Positions 34,001 to 41,486 of a DNA stretch of 41,936 nt are shown here, piece by piece. The notes under the pieces were generated by a model that was given only the letters and a program-made list of their open reading frames with translations, did not search any database and was not told the DNA's origin. A program made the position numbers and the translations under genes. The stretch's first letter is position 1. The number at the start of each line of letters is the position of its first letter. Location of the stretch: positions 1 through 41,936 of the forward strand of contig CAVFQD010000010.1 of NCBI GenBank assembly GCA_963624605.1, written 5' to 3'. This DNA comes from Fimenecus sp963624605. GTDB lineage: Bacteria; Bacillota; Clostridia; Oscillospirales; Acutalibacteraceae.

Positions 34001-34848
34001 AGCCCAAGACCTTCTCCGACCTGCTTCAGATTTCGGGACTTTCCCACGGTACGGATGTTTGGAACGGCAACGCGCAGGAGCTTATACACAACGGTACCTG
34101 CACCATTTCAGAGGTTATCGGCTGCCGTGACGGTATTATGACATATCTTCTCCACGCAGGGCTTGAACCGAGTATGGCGTTCAACATTATGGAGAAGACA
34201 AGAAAGGGAATTGTCGCAAAAATGGGCTTTCCCGAGGGTGCGGAGGAAGCGATGAAGGCTTGTAATGTTCCCCAGTGGTATATGGACTCCTGCCGTAAGA
34301 TAAAATATATGTTCCCTAAGGCTCATGCGGCGGCGTATGTAATTGCGGCGTTGAGACTCGGCTGGTACAAGATATACAGACCGCTTGAATATTACACGGC
34401 GTTCCTGACCGTACGAGGCGGAGACCTTGACGCCTCTACCGTTATCAAAGGCAGGACGGCTGTCTGTGATAAAATGAAGGAAATCGACCAAAAGGTCAGG
34501 GAGAAAACAGCGTCCGCCAAGGATAAGGACCAGTATACCGCCTTACAGGTCGTAAACGAGATGATGGCAAGAAATGTTGAGCTCCTTCCCGTTGATATAT
34601 ACAAGTCCAAGGCAAAGGATTATATGATTGAGGACGGAAAAATCCGTATGCCGTTCGGCGCCCTTTCGGGCGTCGGCGACAGTGCGGCAATCCCGCTTGC
34701 GGCGGCAAGAGACGACGGAAAAGGCGAGTTCGTGTCTATCGAGGACTTTGCATTGAGAGCAAAGGCGGGCAAATCAACGATAGAATTGCTCAAAGAGTGC
34801 GGCGCTTTCGGCGACCTGCCCGAATCCTCGCAGCTGTCATTGTTTTGA
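31060..34848 (+). CDS. polC: DNA polymerase III alpha subunit, PolC type, lacking the exonuclease insert
   Basis: A 1262-aa PolC, the replicative polymerase of low-GC Gram-positives. In order: N-terminal domain, OB fold ('VTVWGRIFGFDSRLTKNGDK'), PHP ('VELHLHTNMSAMDG', 'ITDHG', 'GVEAYFVDD'), zinc finger ('CPKC', 'CPEC'), palm catalytic 'DKAPDIDLNFS', fingers ('TGQHPGGMVVVP') and C-terminal region. Typical PolC is about 1430 aa and carries a DEDD proofreading exonuclease inserted inside PHP, starting with a D-x-E-T-T-G motif. Here 'GVEAYFVDDM' passes within about 20 residues to 'YHMIILVKNSVGLKNLYKLV' (near 32250-32330), and no such motif is found elsewhere. Everything else looks intact, so this is a domain loss, not a broken gene. 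Confidence 0.95.
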   Translation: MNGFYDLFAEFADRLSKYDRALKAARVLRLLKSSDEASDSITAVVFFPILMSERTVNAIGKIIADGLGISEFSIEPVFDGALLTNKYDGELREIIKRRVVVANGFLEDCVFSYEPNGELHIKLAHGGRDVLCTAGCDKAVERLLKERFDADLKVFIEQEEESTDSAQALIRKQQKIDEQMREKQINAKPVKKDEPVKAEVVEEGYPYYTDSLKVIYGNKIKGAPMRMEDITSTDDRVTVWGRIFGFDSRLTKNGDKYIISFNITDDTYSYSAVIFEKKDYCDDLLNYISDGKYIVMSGSMSFDKYRGENVINPRSICLVTPIEKQDNAPEKRVELHLHTNMSAMDGMTPPDKLVKRAISWGHKAIAITDHGCVQGFPDAANAAKGKIKIIYGVEAYFVDDMKDPEIAIKDLPTYHMIILVKNSVGLKNLYKLVSMSNINYFYKKPRMPKSEIIKHREGLIIGSACEAGNLYRAILDELPEEEIVEIASFYDYIEIQPTGNNRFMLEAHSDPNAKNPERNKRYDKITCVEDIENINRRLVSVADALGKPVVATGDVHFLDPVDAQYRAILMAGQGFEDADKQAPLYFKTTEEMLSDLAYLGEETAKEAVVTNPNKIADMIETLIPFPNGTYQPSIEGSEEQLREICWTKAKEWYEKDGVIPEIVSNRLNRELDSIIENGFAVLYIIAQKLVWDSEAHGYHVGSRGSVGSSFVATMAGISEVNPLAPHYRCPKCKYSEFFTHGEYGSGFDMPKKNCPECGEPLIRDGHEIPFETFLGFHGDKAPDIDLNFSGEYQGKAHRYTEELFGSSHVFKAGTTASVAEKTAFGFVKKYLESKGRTVSRAEEDRLAVGCTGVKRTTGQHPGGMVVVPNAYDVYDFTPVQYPADDTSSDMETTHFDFHSLHDTILKLDILGHDVPTLYKHLEDLTGIPVMDVDVCDPKIVSLCTSPEALGVTAEDISWPTGTLSIPEMGTSFVCQMLIEAQPKTFSDLLQISGLSHGTDVWNGNAQELIHNGTCTISEVIGCRDGIMTYLLHAGLEPSMAFNIMEKTRKGIVAKMGFPEGAEEAMKACNVPQWYMDSCRKIKYMFPKAHAAAYVIAALRLGWYKIYRPLEYYTAFLTVRGGDLDASTVIKGRTAVCDKMKEIDQKVREKTASAKDKDQYTALQVVNEMMARNVELLPVDIYKSKAKDYMIEDGKIRMPFGALSGVGDSAAIPLAAARDDGKGEFVSIEDFALRAKAGKSTIELLKECGAFGDLPESSQLSLF

Positions 34849-34877
34849 TAATTTTGCTTTTGAAAGGCTGATTTTAT

Positions 34878-35519
34878 ATGAGAGAAAAACTTGTAAAATA
34901 TCTCGACAAGGCGTTTGTAACTCTTATGGCAATTGATCTTGTGCTTATCATTTTGGGGAGCGTATTTATAATTTCCGATAAGGTGTTTGTAAAGAACGCA
35001 CAAAAAACGGTAGGATATATTTCCCAAGCAGAAAAACAGGACAACGGCAAAAAGAAATATACTGTTCTGTATTATGCAGATGACGGACAGCATTATGCCG
35101 AATACGGCTACGGAGACGAATACACATATATCGGCGAGACTGTGTCGATGTATTTCAGCAAAGAAAATCCCGAAGAAATCTATATAAAGACGGCAACCGT
35201 ATGGTATGTGCTTCTTTACCTCGGAATAGGGCTTGCGGCGGCGGAGGCAATCGCTTATTTACCTCTTAAAAAGCGTGAGGTTCTCTACAAGGAAAATCTC
35301 AAGGTATATTGCCGTGTCAAAGAGACAAGAGAGTCATGGTTTACGGGTAAAATCCTTGTCTGCGACAGCTCGGCTGTCCCCGCAAGAAAGGGCAAGCCGT
35401 TTTTGAGCGGAGCGGTCAACAAAAAATATGCAAAGTCCGTCAAAAACAAATCGCTCGCAGTATATTATCACGCAAAAAATCCGAACATATATATTGTTGA
35501 TACAAAGACGAAATATTAA
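34878..35519 (+). CDS. DUF3592-like membrane protein
   Basis: A 213-aa protein with two membrane helices (about 14-34 and 112-132) and a central extracytoplasmic loop 'YYADDGQHYAEYGYGDEYTYIGETVSMYFSKENPEE' (given in parts: YYADDGQHYAEY, GETVSMYFSKENPEEIY) like DUF3592 proteins. The C-terminus repeats a similar 'YHAKNPNIYIVDTKTKY'. Function is unknown. It lies 29 bases after polC with GAAAGGCTG before the ATG, so it may be the last gene of the operon. rimP/nusA, which follow polC in many Firmicutes, are absent. Confidence 0.7.
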   Translation: MREKLVKYLDKAFVTLMAIDLVLIILGSVFIISDKVFVKNAQKTVGYISQAEKQDNGKKKYTVLYYADDGQHYAEYGYGDEYTYIGETVSMYFSKENPEEIYIKTATVWYVLLYLGIGLAAAEAIAYLPLKKREVLYKENLKVYCRVKETRESWFTGKILVCDSSAVPARKGKPFLSGAVNKKYAKSVKNKSLAVYYHAKNPNIYIVDTKTKY

Positions 35520-35538
35520 ATTCCGAAAGGAAAGGGAT

Positions 35539-35681
35539 ATAGTGTGAAAATCACACTATTCAACTTATATTGCCCTCAAAATTTGCCCTTGGCATAATTT
35601 TGAGATGGCAGAAATCACCATTTACGCCTGTTCAGGCAACGCAGGCTAAACGGGTGATTTTAACAGACTATTTGTTGCCTG
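35539..35681 (+). promoter_or_regulatory. Three-hairpin intergenic structure with possible pseudoknot
   Basis: The 169-base gap before the M20 gene is mostly paired. Hairpin 1: ATAGTGTGA/TCACACTAT (35539-35559). Hairpin 2: CTCAAAATT-TGCC / GGCA-AATTTTGAG (35575-35604). Hairpin 3: AAATCACC + TTTA + GCCTG pairing with CAGGC + TAAA + GGTGATTT (35612-35660). Its loop CAGGCAAC (35633-35640) is complementary to GTTGCCTG (35674-35681), 8 bp, right beside AAAGG (35682-35686) ahead of the next gene. It may be an RNA regulator or a repeated palindromic element. No known riboswitch is recognised. Confidence 0.5.
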
Positions 35682-35688
35682 AAAGGCT

Positions 35689-37170
35689 ATGGTGATTATT
35701 ATGACAGTATTATGGATAATCCTCGGCGTTATAGCGGCGCTTATTGTGTTTACGCTCATAAAAGCGGCGTTCTGGAAAGCAAAGCCCGTTGAAGCCGCCG
35801 AAAAGCAGGAGCCCGAGAATGTCGATTTTGACCGTTATTGCAGGAATTTGAGCGACGCTATCAAAATCAAGACTATCTCGAACTATGACAGGGAGCTTGT
35901 GGATTGGAACGAGTTTGATAAGTTCCATAAGTTCCTTGAGGAGAGGTATCCGCTTATCCACAAAACCATGACAAAGACGAAGATTGCAGACGCAAGCCTT
36001 GTGTTCAAATGGGAGGGCACGGATCCGTCTCTTGACGGTATTGCCCTTTTGGCGCATCAGGATGTCGTGCCGATAAACGAGGGAACATGGGACGATTGGA
36101 ATCACGACCCGTTTGAGGGCTATAACGACGGCGAGTTCATCTGGGGCAGAGGCGCTCTTGATATGAAAAACCACCTTATAGCGGTTATGGAGAGCGTTGA
36201 ACAGCTTATTGCCGACGGCTATGTGCCGAAGCGTACGGTATATATCTGCCTCGGACACAATGAGGAGGTCGTTGCGGCACCCGACAACGGAGCAAAGCAG
36301 ATAGCTCAGTATCTCAAGGAGCAGGGAGTTCATCTCGAAGCGGTTGTAGACGAGGGCGGCGCAATTCTTCCCGTAAATGTCAAGGGCGTGCTTGACTGCA
36401 ACCTTGCAGGCGTCGGTATTGCCGAAAAAGGCAGCGTAAATTATGAAATCAGTGTAAACGCAAAGGGCGGACATTCGTCGCAGCCGCCGGAGCACACGGC
36501 TATCGGACATCTTGCCGATGTTATAAAGGATATAGAGGGGCATCAGTTCAAGGCAACTATGCCGCAGTTTGTCTACGACCTGTTCACTCAGATAGGAAAG
36601 CGTTGCACTTATCCCGTAAGGCTTGTTGCATGCAACCTTAAAATACTAAAGCCGTTAGTTCTTAAAATAATGACTAAAATTCCTCCCGCAGCTTCGCTTG
36701 TTCGCACCTGCACGGCGGTTACGATGGCTTCGGGCAGCCCGCAGTTCAACGTTTTGCCTCAAAAGGCGACAATTACCGTAAACTTCCGAACAATGCCCGG
36801 CTGTACGATGAGCGATGTTGAAGAGCATATCAGAAAGTCTGTACGCAACAAGGATATTGACATCAAATTCCTTGTCGGAAAAGAGGCATCGCAGGTTTCG
36901 CCCACCGACTCCAAGGCGTTTAAGACCATTAAGGAGCTTTGTGAGAGCGCGGACAGTAAGAATCTTGTTGCGCCGTTCCTTGTAATGGGCGGTACGGACT
37001 CTTACAATTATGAATGTGTTTGCGAGAATATTTACAGATTTTCACCGTTCGTTTCGGATACAAAGCTTTTGCTCTGCACGCACGGAACAAACGAGAGACT
37101 TCCGCTCACCGCTGTAGAGGGTGCGCTCACATTCTTTAAGCGTTATATCAAAAAAATGACTCAGGACTGA
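35689..37170 (+). CDS. M20 family metallopeptidase with N-terminal membrane anchor
   Basis: A ~493-aa zinc aminoacylase/carboxypeptidase of the M20/PM20D1 type. A hydrophobic N-terminal helix (about 5-26) precedes the catalytic part. Metal and catalytic motifs are 'LLAHQDVVP' (His/Asp), 'GRGALDMKNHL' (bridging Asp), 'GHNEEVV' (general base Glu; Asn where Asp is usual), 'DEGGAIL' and a C-terminal 'GGTDSYNY' with 'CTHGTNERLP'. Starts at 35689, 35692 (GTG) and 35701 are all in frame; the ribosome site AAAGG (35682-35686) best fits the GTG at 35692. Mammalian PM20D1 makes N-acyl amino acids; the bacterial substrate is unknown. Preceded by the structured leader, so its translation may be controlled. 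Confidence 0.88.
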   Translation: MVIIMTVLWIILGVIAALIVFTLIKAAFWKAKPVEAAEKQEPENVDFDRYCRNLSDAIKIKTISNYDRELVDWNEFDKFHKFLEERYPLIHKTMTKTKIADASLVFKWEGTDPSLDGIALLAHQDVVPINEGTWDDWNHDPFEGYNDGEFIWGRGALDMKNHLIAVMESVEQLIADGYVPKRTVYICLGHNEEVVAAPDNGAKQIAQYLKEQGVHLEAVVDEGGAILPVNVKGVLDCNLAGVGIAEKGSVNYEISVNAKGGHSSQPPEHTAIGHLADVIKDIEGHQFKATMPQFVYDLFTQIGKRCTYPVRLVACNLKILKPLVLKIMTKIPPAASLVRTCTAVTMASGSPQFNVLPQKATITVNFRTMPGCTMSDVEEHIRKSVRNKDIDIKFLVGKEASQVSPTDSKAFKTIKELCESADSKNLVAPFLVMGGTDSYNYECVCENIYRFSPFVSDTKLLLCTHGTNERLPLTAVEGALTFFKRYIKKMTQD

Positions 37171-37198
37171 TGTGAAAATCAGCTTTTGAGCGGCTTTA

Positions 37199-37233
37199 AC
37201 GGACATTCCTTTGCGGGATGTCCGTAATTTTTT
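37199..37233 (+). terminator. Terminator after the M20 peptidase
   Basis: ACGGACAT (37199-37206) and ATGTCCGT (37218-37225) pair, with a further CC/GG, and are followed by AATTTTTTAT. Confidence 0.9.
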
Positions 37234-37296
37234 ATAATAATTGCCTTTGAGTGTAAAAAAATTGAAAAAACAGTAGCATTATATATTTTTTTCTGT

Positions 37297-37347
37297 TATA
37301 ATATCAACGGTTAATTCTGTCAATGGGTATTTTATGCCCTTTTGACA
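37297..37347 (+). promoter_or_regulatory. ppdK promoter and leader hairpin
   Basis: A perfect -10 TATAAT (37297-37302) is seen but no clear -35 (TAGCAT at 17 bases). The leader carries TGTCAA (37318-37323) and TTGACA (37342-37347) with an inner GGG/CCC, a stem ending about 27 bases before the ribosome site. It may set mRNA stability or act as a binding site. Confidence 0.45.
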
Positions 37348-37387
37348 ACCATTTTTAATTAGTTAAAAATTTTTGGAGGTATGTAAA

Positions 37388-40027
37388 ATGGCAAACAAAT
37401 GGGTTTACATGTTCAGCGAAGGCGACATGACCATGCGTAACCTTCTCGGCGGTAAAGGTGCCAACCTTGCTGAGATGACTGCTATAGGTCTTCCTGTTCC
37501 TCAGGGCTTCACAATTACAACAGAAGCTTGCACACAGTACTACGAAGACGGCAGAAAAATAAACGACGAAATCATGGCTCAGGCTATGGAAGGCGTTAAG
37601 AAGATGGAAGAGATCAACGGCAAAAAGTTCGGCGATCTTACAAATCCGCTTCTTGTATCGGTTCGTTCGGGTGCTCGCGCTTCGATGCCCGGTATGATGG
37701 ACACAATCCTTAACCTCGGTCTTAACGACGAGGTTGTTGCGGCTATGATCGCAGGCAACCCCGATCCCAAGTTTGAGAGATTCGTTTACGACTCATACAG
37801 AAGATTTATTCAGATGTTCTCCGACGTTGTTATGGAAGTCGGCAAGAAGTATTTTGAACAGCTTATCGACGCTATGAAGGAAAAGAAGGGTGTTAAGTTC
37901 GATATTGAGCTTACCGCTGCTGACCTTAAAGAACTTGCAGAGCAGTTTAAGGCTGAATACAAGAAGCAGCTCGGCGAAGACTTCCCGTCAGATCCGGTTG
38001 TTCAGTTGAAGCTTGCTATCGAGGCTGTTTTCCGTTCATGGGACAACCCCCGTGCAAATGTATACCGTCGTGATAACGACATTCCGTACTCATGGGGTAC
38101 TGCCGTAAACGTAATGCCCATGGTATTCGGTAACCTTAACAATGAATCGGGCACAGGCGTTGCATTTACCCGTGACCCCGCTACAGGCGAGAACAAGCTT
38201 ATGGGCGAGTTCCTTATCAACGCACAGGGCGAGGACGTTGTTGCAGGCGTTCGTACTCCCATGCCGATTGCTCAGATGGAAGAAGAATTCCCCGAAGCAT
38301 ACGCAGAATTCCTCAAGGTTTGCGAAACACTCGAAAACCATTATCATGATATGCAGGATATGGAGTTTACTGTTGAAAACAAGAAGCTCTATATGCTCCA
38401 GTGCCGTAACGGTAAGAGAACCGCACAGGCTGCTCTCAAGATTGCTTGCGACCTCGTTGACGAGGGACACAAGACAGAGGCTGAGGCTGTTGCAATGATC
38501 GATCCCCGTAACCTCGACACACTTCTTCACCCGCAGTTCGACGCTGCTGCTTTGAAGGCTGCTACTCCCATGGGTAAAGGTCTCGGCGCATCTCCCGGTG
38601 CTGCTTGCGGTAAGGTTGTATTCACGGCTGACGACGCAGAAGCTTGGAATGCTAAGGGCGAAAAGGTTGTTCTTGTCCGTCTTGAAACCTCTCCTGAGGA
38701 CATCACGGGTATGAAGGCTGCTCAGGGTATCCTTACAGTTCGCGGCGGTATGACCTCACACGCTGCAGTTGTTGCCCGCGGTATGGGTACTTGCTGCGTT
38801 TCAGGCTGCGGCGACATCGTTATGGATGAAGAAAACAAGAAGTTCACTCTCGGCGGTAAGGAATTCCACGAGGGAGACTATATTTCAATCGACGGCTCAA
38901 CAGGTAATATCTATGACGGAGTTATCCCGACCGTTGACGCTCAGATCGCAGGTGAATTCGGAAGAATTATGGGCTGGGCTGATAAGTACAGAAAGCTCAA
39001 GGTTCGTACAAACGCTGATACTCCCGCAGACGCTAAGAAGGCAAGAGAGCTCGGCGCAGAGGGCATCGGTCTTTGCCGTACAGAGCATATGTTCTTCGAG
39101 GCTGACAGAATCGCTGCTTTCCGTGAGATGATTTGCTCGGATACCGTTGAGGAGAGAGAAGCTGCTCTTGAGAAGATTCTTCCCTATCAGCAGTCAGACT
39201 TCGAGAAGCTCTATGAAGCTCTTGAGGGCTGCCCCGTAACAATCCGTTTCCTTGATCCGCCTCTTCATGAGTTCGTTCCCACCGAGGAAGACGACATCAA
39301 GAAGCTTGCAGACGCTCAGGGTAAGACTGTTGAGCAGATTAAGGCTATCATCGCTTCTCTTCACGAGTTTAACCCGATGATGGGTCACCGCGGACTTCGT
39401 CTTGCAGTTACTTATCCGGAAATCGCTAAGATGCAGACAAAGGCTGTTATCCGTGCGGCTGTTAATGTTCAGAAGGCTCATCCCGATTGGACAGTATGCC
39501 CCGAGATTATGATTCCGCTTTCATGCGACGCTAAGGAACTCAAGTTCGTTAAGGATATAGTAGTTGCTACGGCTGACGCTGAAATCGCTGCCGCTGGTTC
39601 TTCGATGAAGTACGAAGTAGGTACTATGATTGAGATCCCGAGAGCTGCTCTTACGGCAGGCGACATCGCTAAGGAAGCTGAGTTCTTCTGCTTCGGCACC
39701 AACGACCTTACCCAGATGACTTACGGCTTCAGCCGTGATGACGCAGGTAAGTTCCTCAATGCTTATTACGACAACAAGATCTTTGAGAACGATCCGTTTG
39801 CTAAGCTCGACCAGACAGGCGTTGGCCAGCTTATGGAAATGGCAGTTAAGAACGGTAAGGCAACCCGTCCTTCGCTTCACTGCGGCATTTGCGGTGAGCA
39901 CGGCGGCGACCCGTCATCTGTTGAGTTCTGCCACAAGATCGGTCTTGACTATGTTTCATGCTCACCGTTCCGTGTTCCGATTGCACGTCTCGCTGCTGCT
40001 CAGGCAGCTATTAACGAAAAGCGCTAA
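37388..40027 (+). CDS. ppdK: Pyruvate, phosphate dikinase
   Basis: An 879-aa enzyme interconverting pyruvate, ATP and Pi with PEP, AMP and PPi, a main glycolytic/gluconeogenic step in many clostridia. The ATP-grasp part opens with 'GGKGANLAEMTAIGLPVPQGFTI'. The swivelling phosphohistidine domain has 'GGMTSHAAVVARGMG' (catalytic His in TSHAA). The PEP/pyruvate barrel has 'GIGLCRTEHMFFE', 'MMGHRG' and 'CGICGEHGGDP'. Start at 37388 after GGAGG (37375-37379); the upstream TTG frame has no site. Codon choice (many GCT, CGT, AAG) is more biased than in its neighbours, consistent with high expression. Confidence 0.97.
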   Translation: MANKWVYMFSEGDMTMRNLLGGKGANLAEMTAIGLPVPQGFTITTEACTQYYEDGRKINDEIMAQAMEGVKKMEEINGKKFGDLTNPLLVSVRSGARASMPGMMDTILNLGLNDEVVAAMIAGNPDPKFERFVYDSYRRFIQMFSDVVMEVGKKYFEQLIDAMKEKKGVKFDIELTAADLKELAEQFKAEYKKQLGEDFPSDPVVQLKLAIEAVFRSWDNPRANVYRRDNDIPYSWGTAVNVMPMVFGNLNNESGTGVAFTRDPATGENKLMGEFLINAQGEDVVAGVRTPMPIAQMEEEFPEAYAEFLKVCETLENHYHDMQDMEFTVENKKLYMLQCRNGKRTAQAALKIACDLVDEGHKTEAEAVAMIDPRNLDTLLHPQFDAAALKAATPMGKGLGASPGAACGKVVFTADDAEAWNAKGEKVVLVRLETSPEDITGMKAAQGILTVRGGMTSHAAVVARGMGTCCVSGCGDIVMDEENKKFTLGGKEFHEGDYISIDGSTGNIYDGVIPTVDAQIAGEFGRIMGWADKYRKLKVRTNADTPADAKKARELGAEGIGLCRTEHMFFEADRIAAFREMICSDTVEEREAALEKILPYQQSDFEKLYEALEGCPVTIRFLDPPLHEFVPTEEDDIKKLADAQGKTVEQIKAIIASLHEFNPMMGHRGLRLAVTYPEIAKMQTKAVIRAAVNVQKAHPDWTVCPEIMIPLSCDAKELKFVKDIVVATADAEIAAAGSSMKYEVGTMIEIPRAALTAGDIAKEAEFFCFGTNDLTQMTYGFSRDDAGKFLNAYYDNKIFENDPFAKLDQTGVGQLMEMAVKNGKATRPSLHCGICGEHGGDPSSVEFCHKIGLDYVSCSPFRVPIARLAAAQAAINEKR

Positions 40028-40064
40028 TCAGAAGTTAGCGAAGATCGCAACAAGTAAATAGCAT

Positions 40065-40102
40065 ACGCCCACATTATCGAAAGGTAGTGTGGGCGTTTTT
40101 TT
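40065..40102 (+). terminator. ppdK: ppdK terminator 1 of 3
   Basis: ACGCCCACA (40065-40073) and TGTGGGCGT (40088-40096), then seven T. A near-perfect nine-bp stem, the strongest of the three. Confidence 0.93.
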
Positions 40103-40147
40103 GGCTCTAATCCTTACAAATCGTAGGGGTTAGAGCCTTTTTTTATT
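40103..40147 (+). terminator. Terminator 2 of 3 after ppdK
   Basis: GGCTCTAA (40103-40110) and TTAGAGCC (40130-40137), then a long T-rich tail. The A-rich loop also allows TCC/GGG pairing. Confidence 0.85.
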
Positions 40148-40150
40148 TTT

Positions 40151-40185
40151 ATCCCATTCTGAACGAATGGGATTTTTTATTTTTT
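40151..40185 (+). terminator. Terminator 3 of 3 after ppdK
   Basis: ATCCCATTC (40151-40159) and GAATGGGAT (40165-40173), then TTTTTATTTTTTT. It directly precedes the AT-rich start of the probable mobile segment. Confidence 0.85.
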
Positions 40186-40340
40186 TAAAAATTTTTCAAA
40201 AAAGTCGGATTTTTTGCCCTTCTCGCTGGCTACTCCTTGAGGGCAAGTTGAAATGTTCAGTTTGTCCAAGCACCTTGACAACTGAATACACATTCAACAA
40301 GTACATTCCTGAACGGAGTAGAAAGCTCAGCCGAATGAAG

Positions 40341-40600
40341 GTGCGCCAAGAACCATCTGCCCTTATGGGTTATTACGGAAAGTAAGGTGGGTAGCGATTC
40401 CGAACCATTCTGAAATGTCCGCTTGCTACGGATAAGGCGATGAAACGATTCAGGGACAATGATACTTCCCTATGGGGCTGGCGGAGAACCCGGCAGAGGT
40501 GAGAGTCCTATGAGTTCGGTTAGCAACTGAACGCTTGTTGATTTCCTTTTGTGCATTTGGGGGATGAGATCGAGTTAAATGCAACGACTTAAACGCAAAA
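40341..40600 (+). mobile_element. Probable group II intron fragment (5' end/domain I)
   Basis: A 470-base non-coding stretch (40190-40661) lies between the ppdK terminators and parA. At 40341 it has GTGCGCC, the group II 5' splice-site consensus. It then shows blocks that, from memory, resemble domain I of the Ll.LtrB-type (IIA) intron in the same order: GCGATGA with GACAAT (about 40437-40460) and ACTGAACGC (40527-40535). No intron-encoded protein and no recognised domain V/3' end are present, so it would be a remnant. The end coordinate is approximate. Confidence is moderate because alignment could not be run. Confidence 0.45.
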
Positions 40601-40620
40601 GTTTTCTTTGGCGTTTAAGT
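40587..40620. promoter_or_regulatory. Inverted repeat upstream of parA
   Basis: A perfect 10-bp inverted repeat, ACTTAAACGC (40587-40596) and GCGTTTAAGT (40611-40620), lies 25 bases before the parA ribosome site. It has the form of an operator or a centromere-like site for the partition proteins, or an mRNA leader hairpin. No second copy was seen in the window. Confidence 0.45.
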
Positions 40621-40661
40621 GGGTTGAGAAATCCAAATTTACGAAAGGAGGAAAAGCCAAA

Positions 40662-41486
40662 ATGCCAAACTGTAAAACCATTGCTGTCTGCAATCAGAAA
40701 GGTGGCACAGGCAAAACGACCACAACGGTCAATTTAGGGATAGGGCTTGCAAGGCTCGGCAAGAAAGTGCTTCTTGTGGATGCTGACCCGCAGGGCGACC
40801 TCACGACCTGTCTTGGATGGAGAGATAATGACGGTCTTACCACCACCATTACCGACAAATTATCCGAGATAATGCGTGAGGAAAACACAAACCCACAAAG
40901 CGGTATTCTGCACCACGAAGAAAATGTAGACCTGCTTCCCGCAAACCTTGAATTGTCCGCTATGGAAATGATGCTTGTAACGACAATGAGCCGTGAAACG
41001 GTTATGAGAAACTATTTGAGCAAGGTAAAAGACAATTACGACTATGTACTGATTGATTGTATGCCCTCGCTCGGAATGGTAACTCTGAACGCATTAGCGG
41101 CGGCGGACAGCGTAATCATTCCCGTGCAGGCGCAGTATCTTCCGGCAAAGGGTATGACGCATCTTATGCAGACAATCGGCAAGGTCAAACAGCATATCAA
41201 TCCGAACCTGAAAATCGACAGTATCCTATTAAATATCGTAGACAATCGGACAAACCTTGCTAAAAGCACGGCAGACGCACTCCGTCAGAATTACGGCAGC
41301 GTTATCAAAATATACCGCTCGTCAATTCCGATGGCGGTAAAAGCCGCAGAGGTTGCTTCAAAGGGTGTCAGCATTTATAAATATGAACCGAACAGCCCTG
41401 CGGCGAAGGCTTATGCCGAGCTTGCAAAGGAGGTGTTAGCCGATGGCAGGAAGAAAGAGCGACTTCACTCTGCCGACGCTCGATGA
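40662..41486 (+). CDS. parA: ParA-type partition ATPase
   Basis: A 274-aa ParA/Soj ATPase that segregates plasmids or conjugative elements. It carries the deviant Walker A 'QKGGTGKTTTTVNLG' (about 12-26), 'VDADPQGDLT' (Walker A') and 'YVLIDCMPSLGM' (Walker B). There is no N-terminal HTH, so it is the small, ParB-dependent type. The ATG at 40662 follows GAAAGGAGG (40643-40651); the earlier TTG at 40608 overlaps the inverted repeat. It overlaps parB by 44 bases. Its synonymous codon usage differs from ppdK and the block to the left, and it follows non-coding mobile-type DNA, so it is likely part of an integrated element. Confidence 0.9.
   Translation: MPNCKTIAVCNQKGGTGKTTTTVNLGIGLARLGKKVLLVDADPQGDLTTCLGWRDNDGLTTTITDKLSEIMREENTNPQSGILHHEENVDLLPANLELSAMEMMLVTTMSRETVMRNYLSKVKDNYDYVLIDCMPSLGMVTLNALAAADSVIIPVQAQYLPAKGMTHLMQTIGKVKQHINPNLKIDSILLNIVDNRTNLAKSTADALRQNYGSVIKIYRSSIPMAVKAAEVASKGVSIYKYEPNSPAAKAYAELAKEVLADGRKKERLHSADAR

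Noticed and set aside
40190..40600. A tRNA or rRNA spacer in the region with TTGACAACTGAATAC
   Set aside because: Although TTGAAAACTGAATA-like words occur in rRNA spacers, no cloverleaf, CCA end or rRNA sequence was found.
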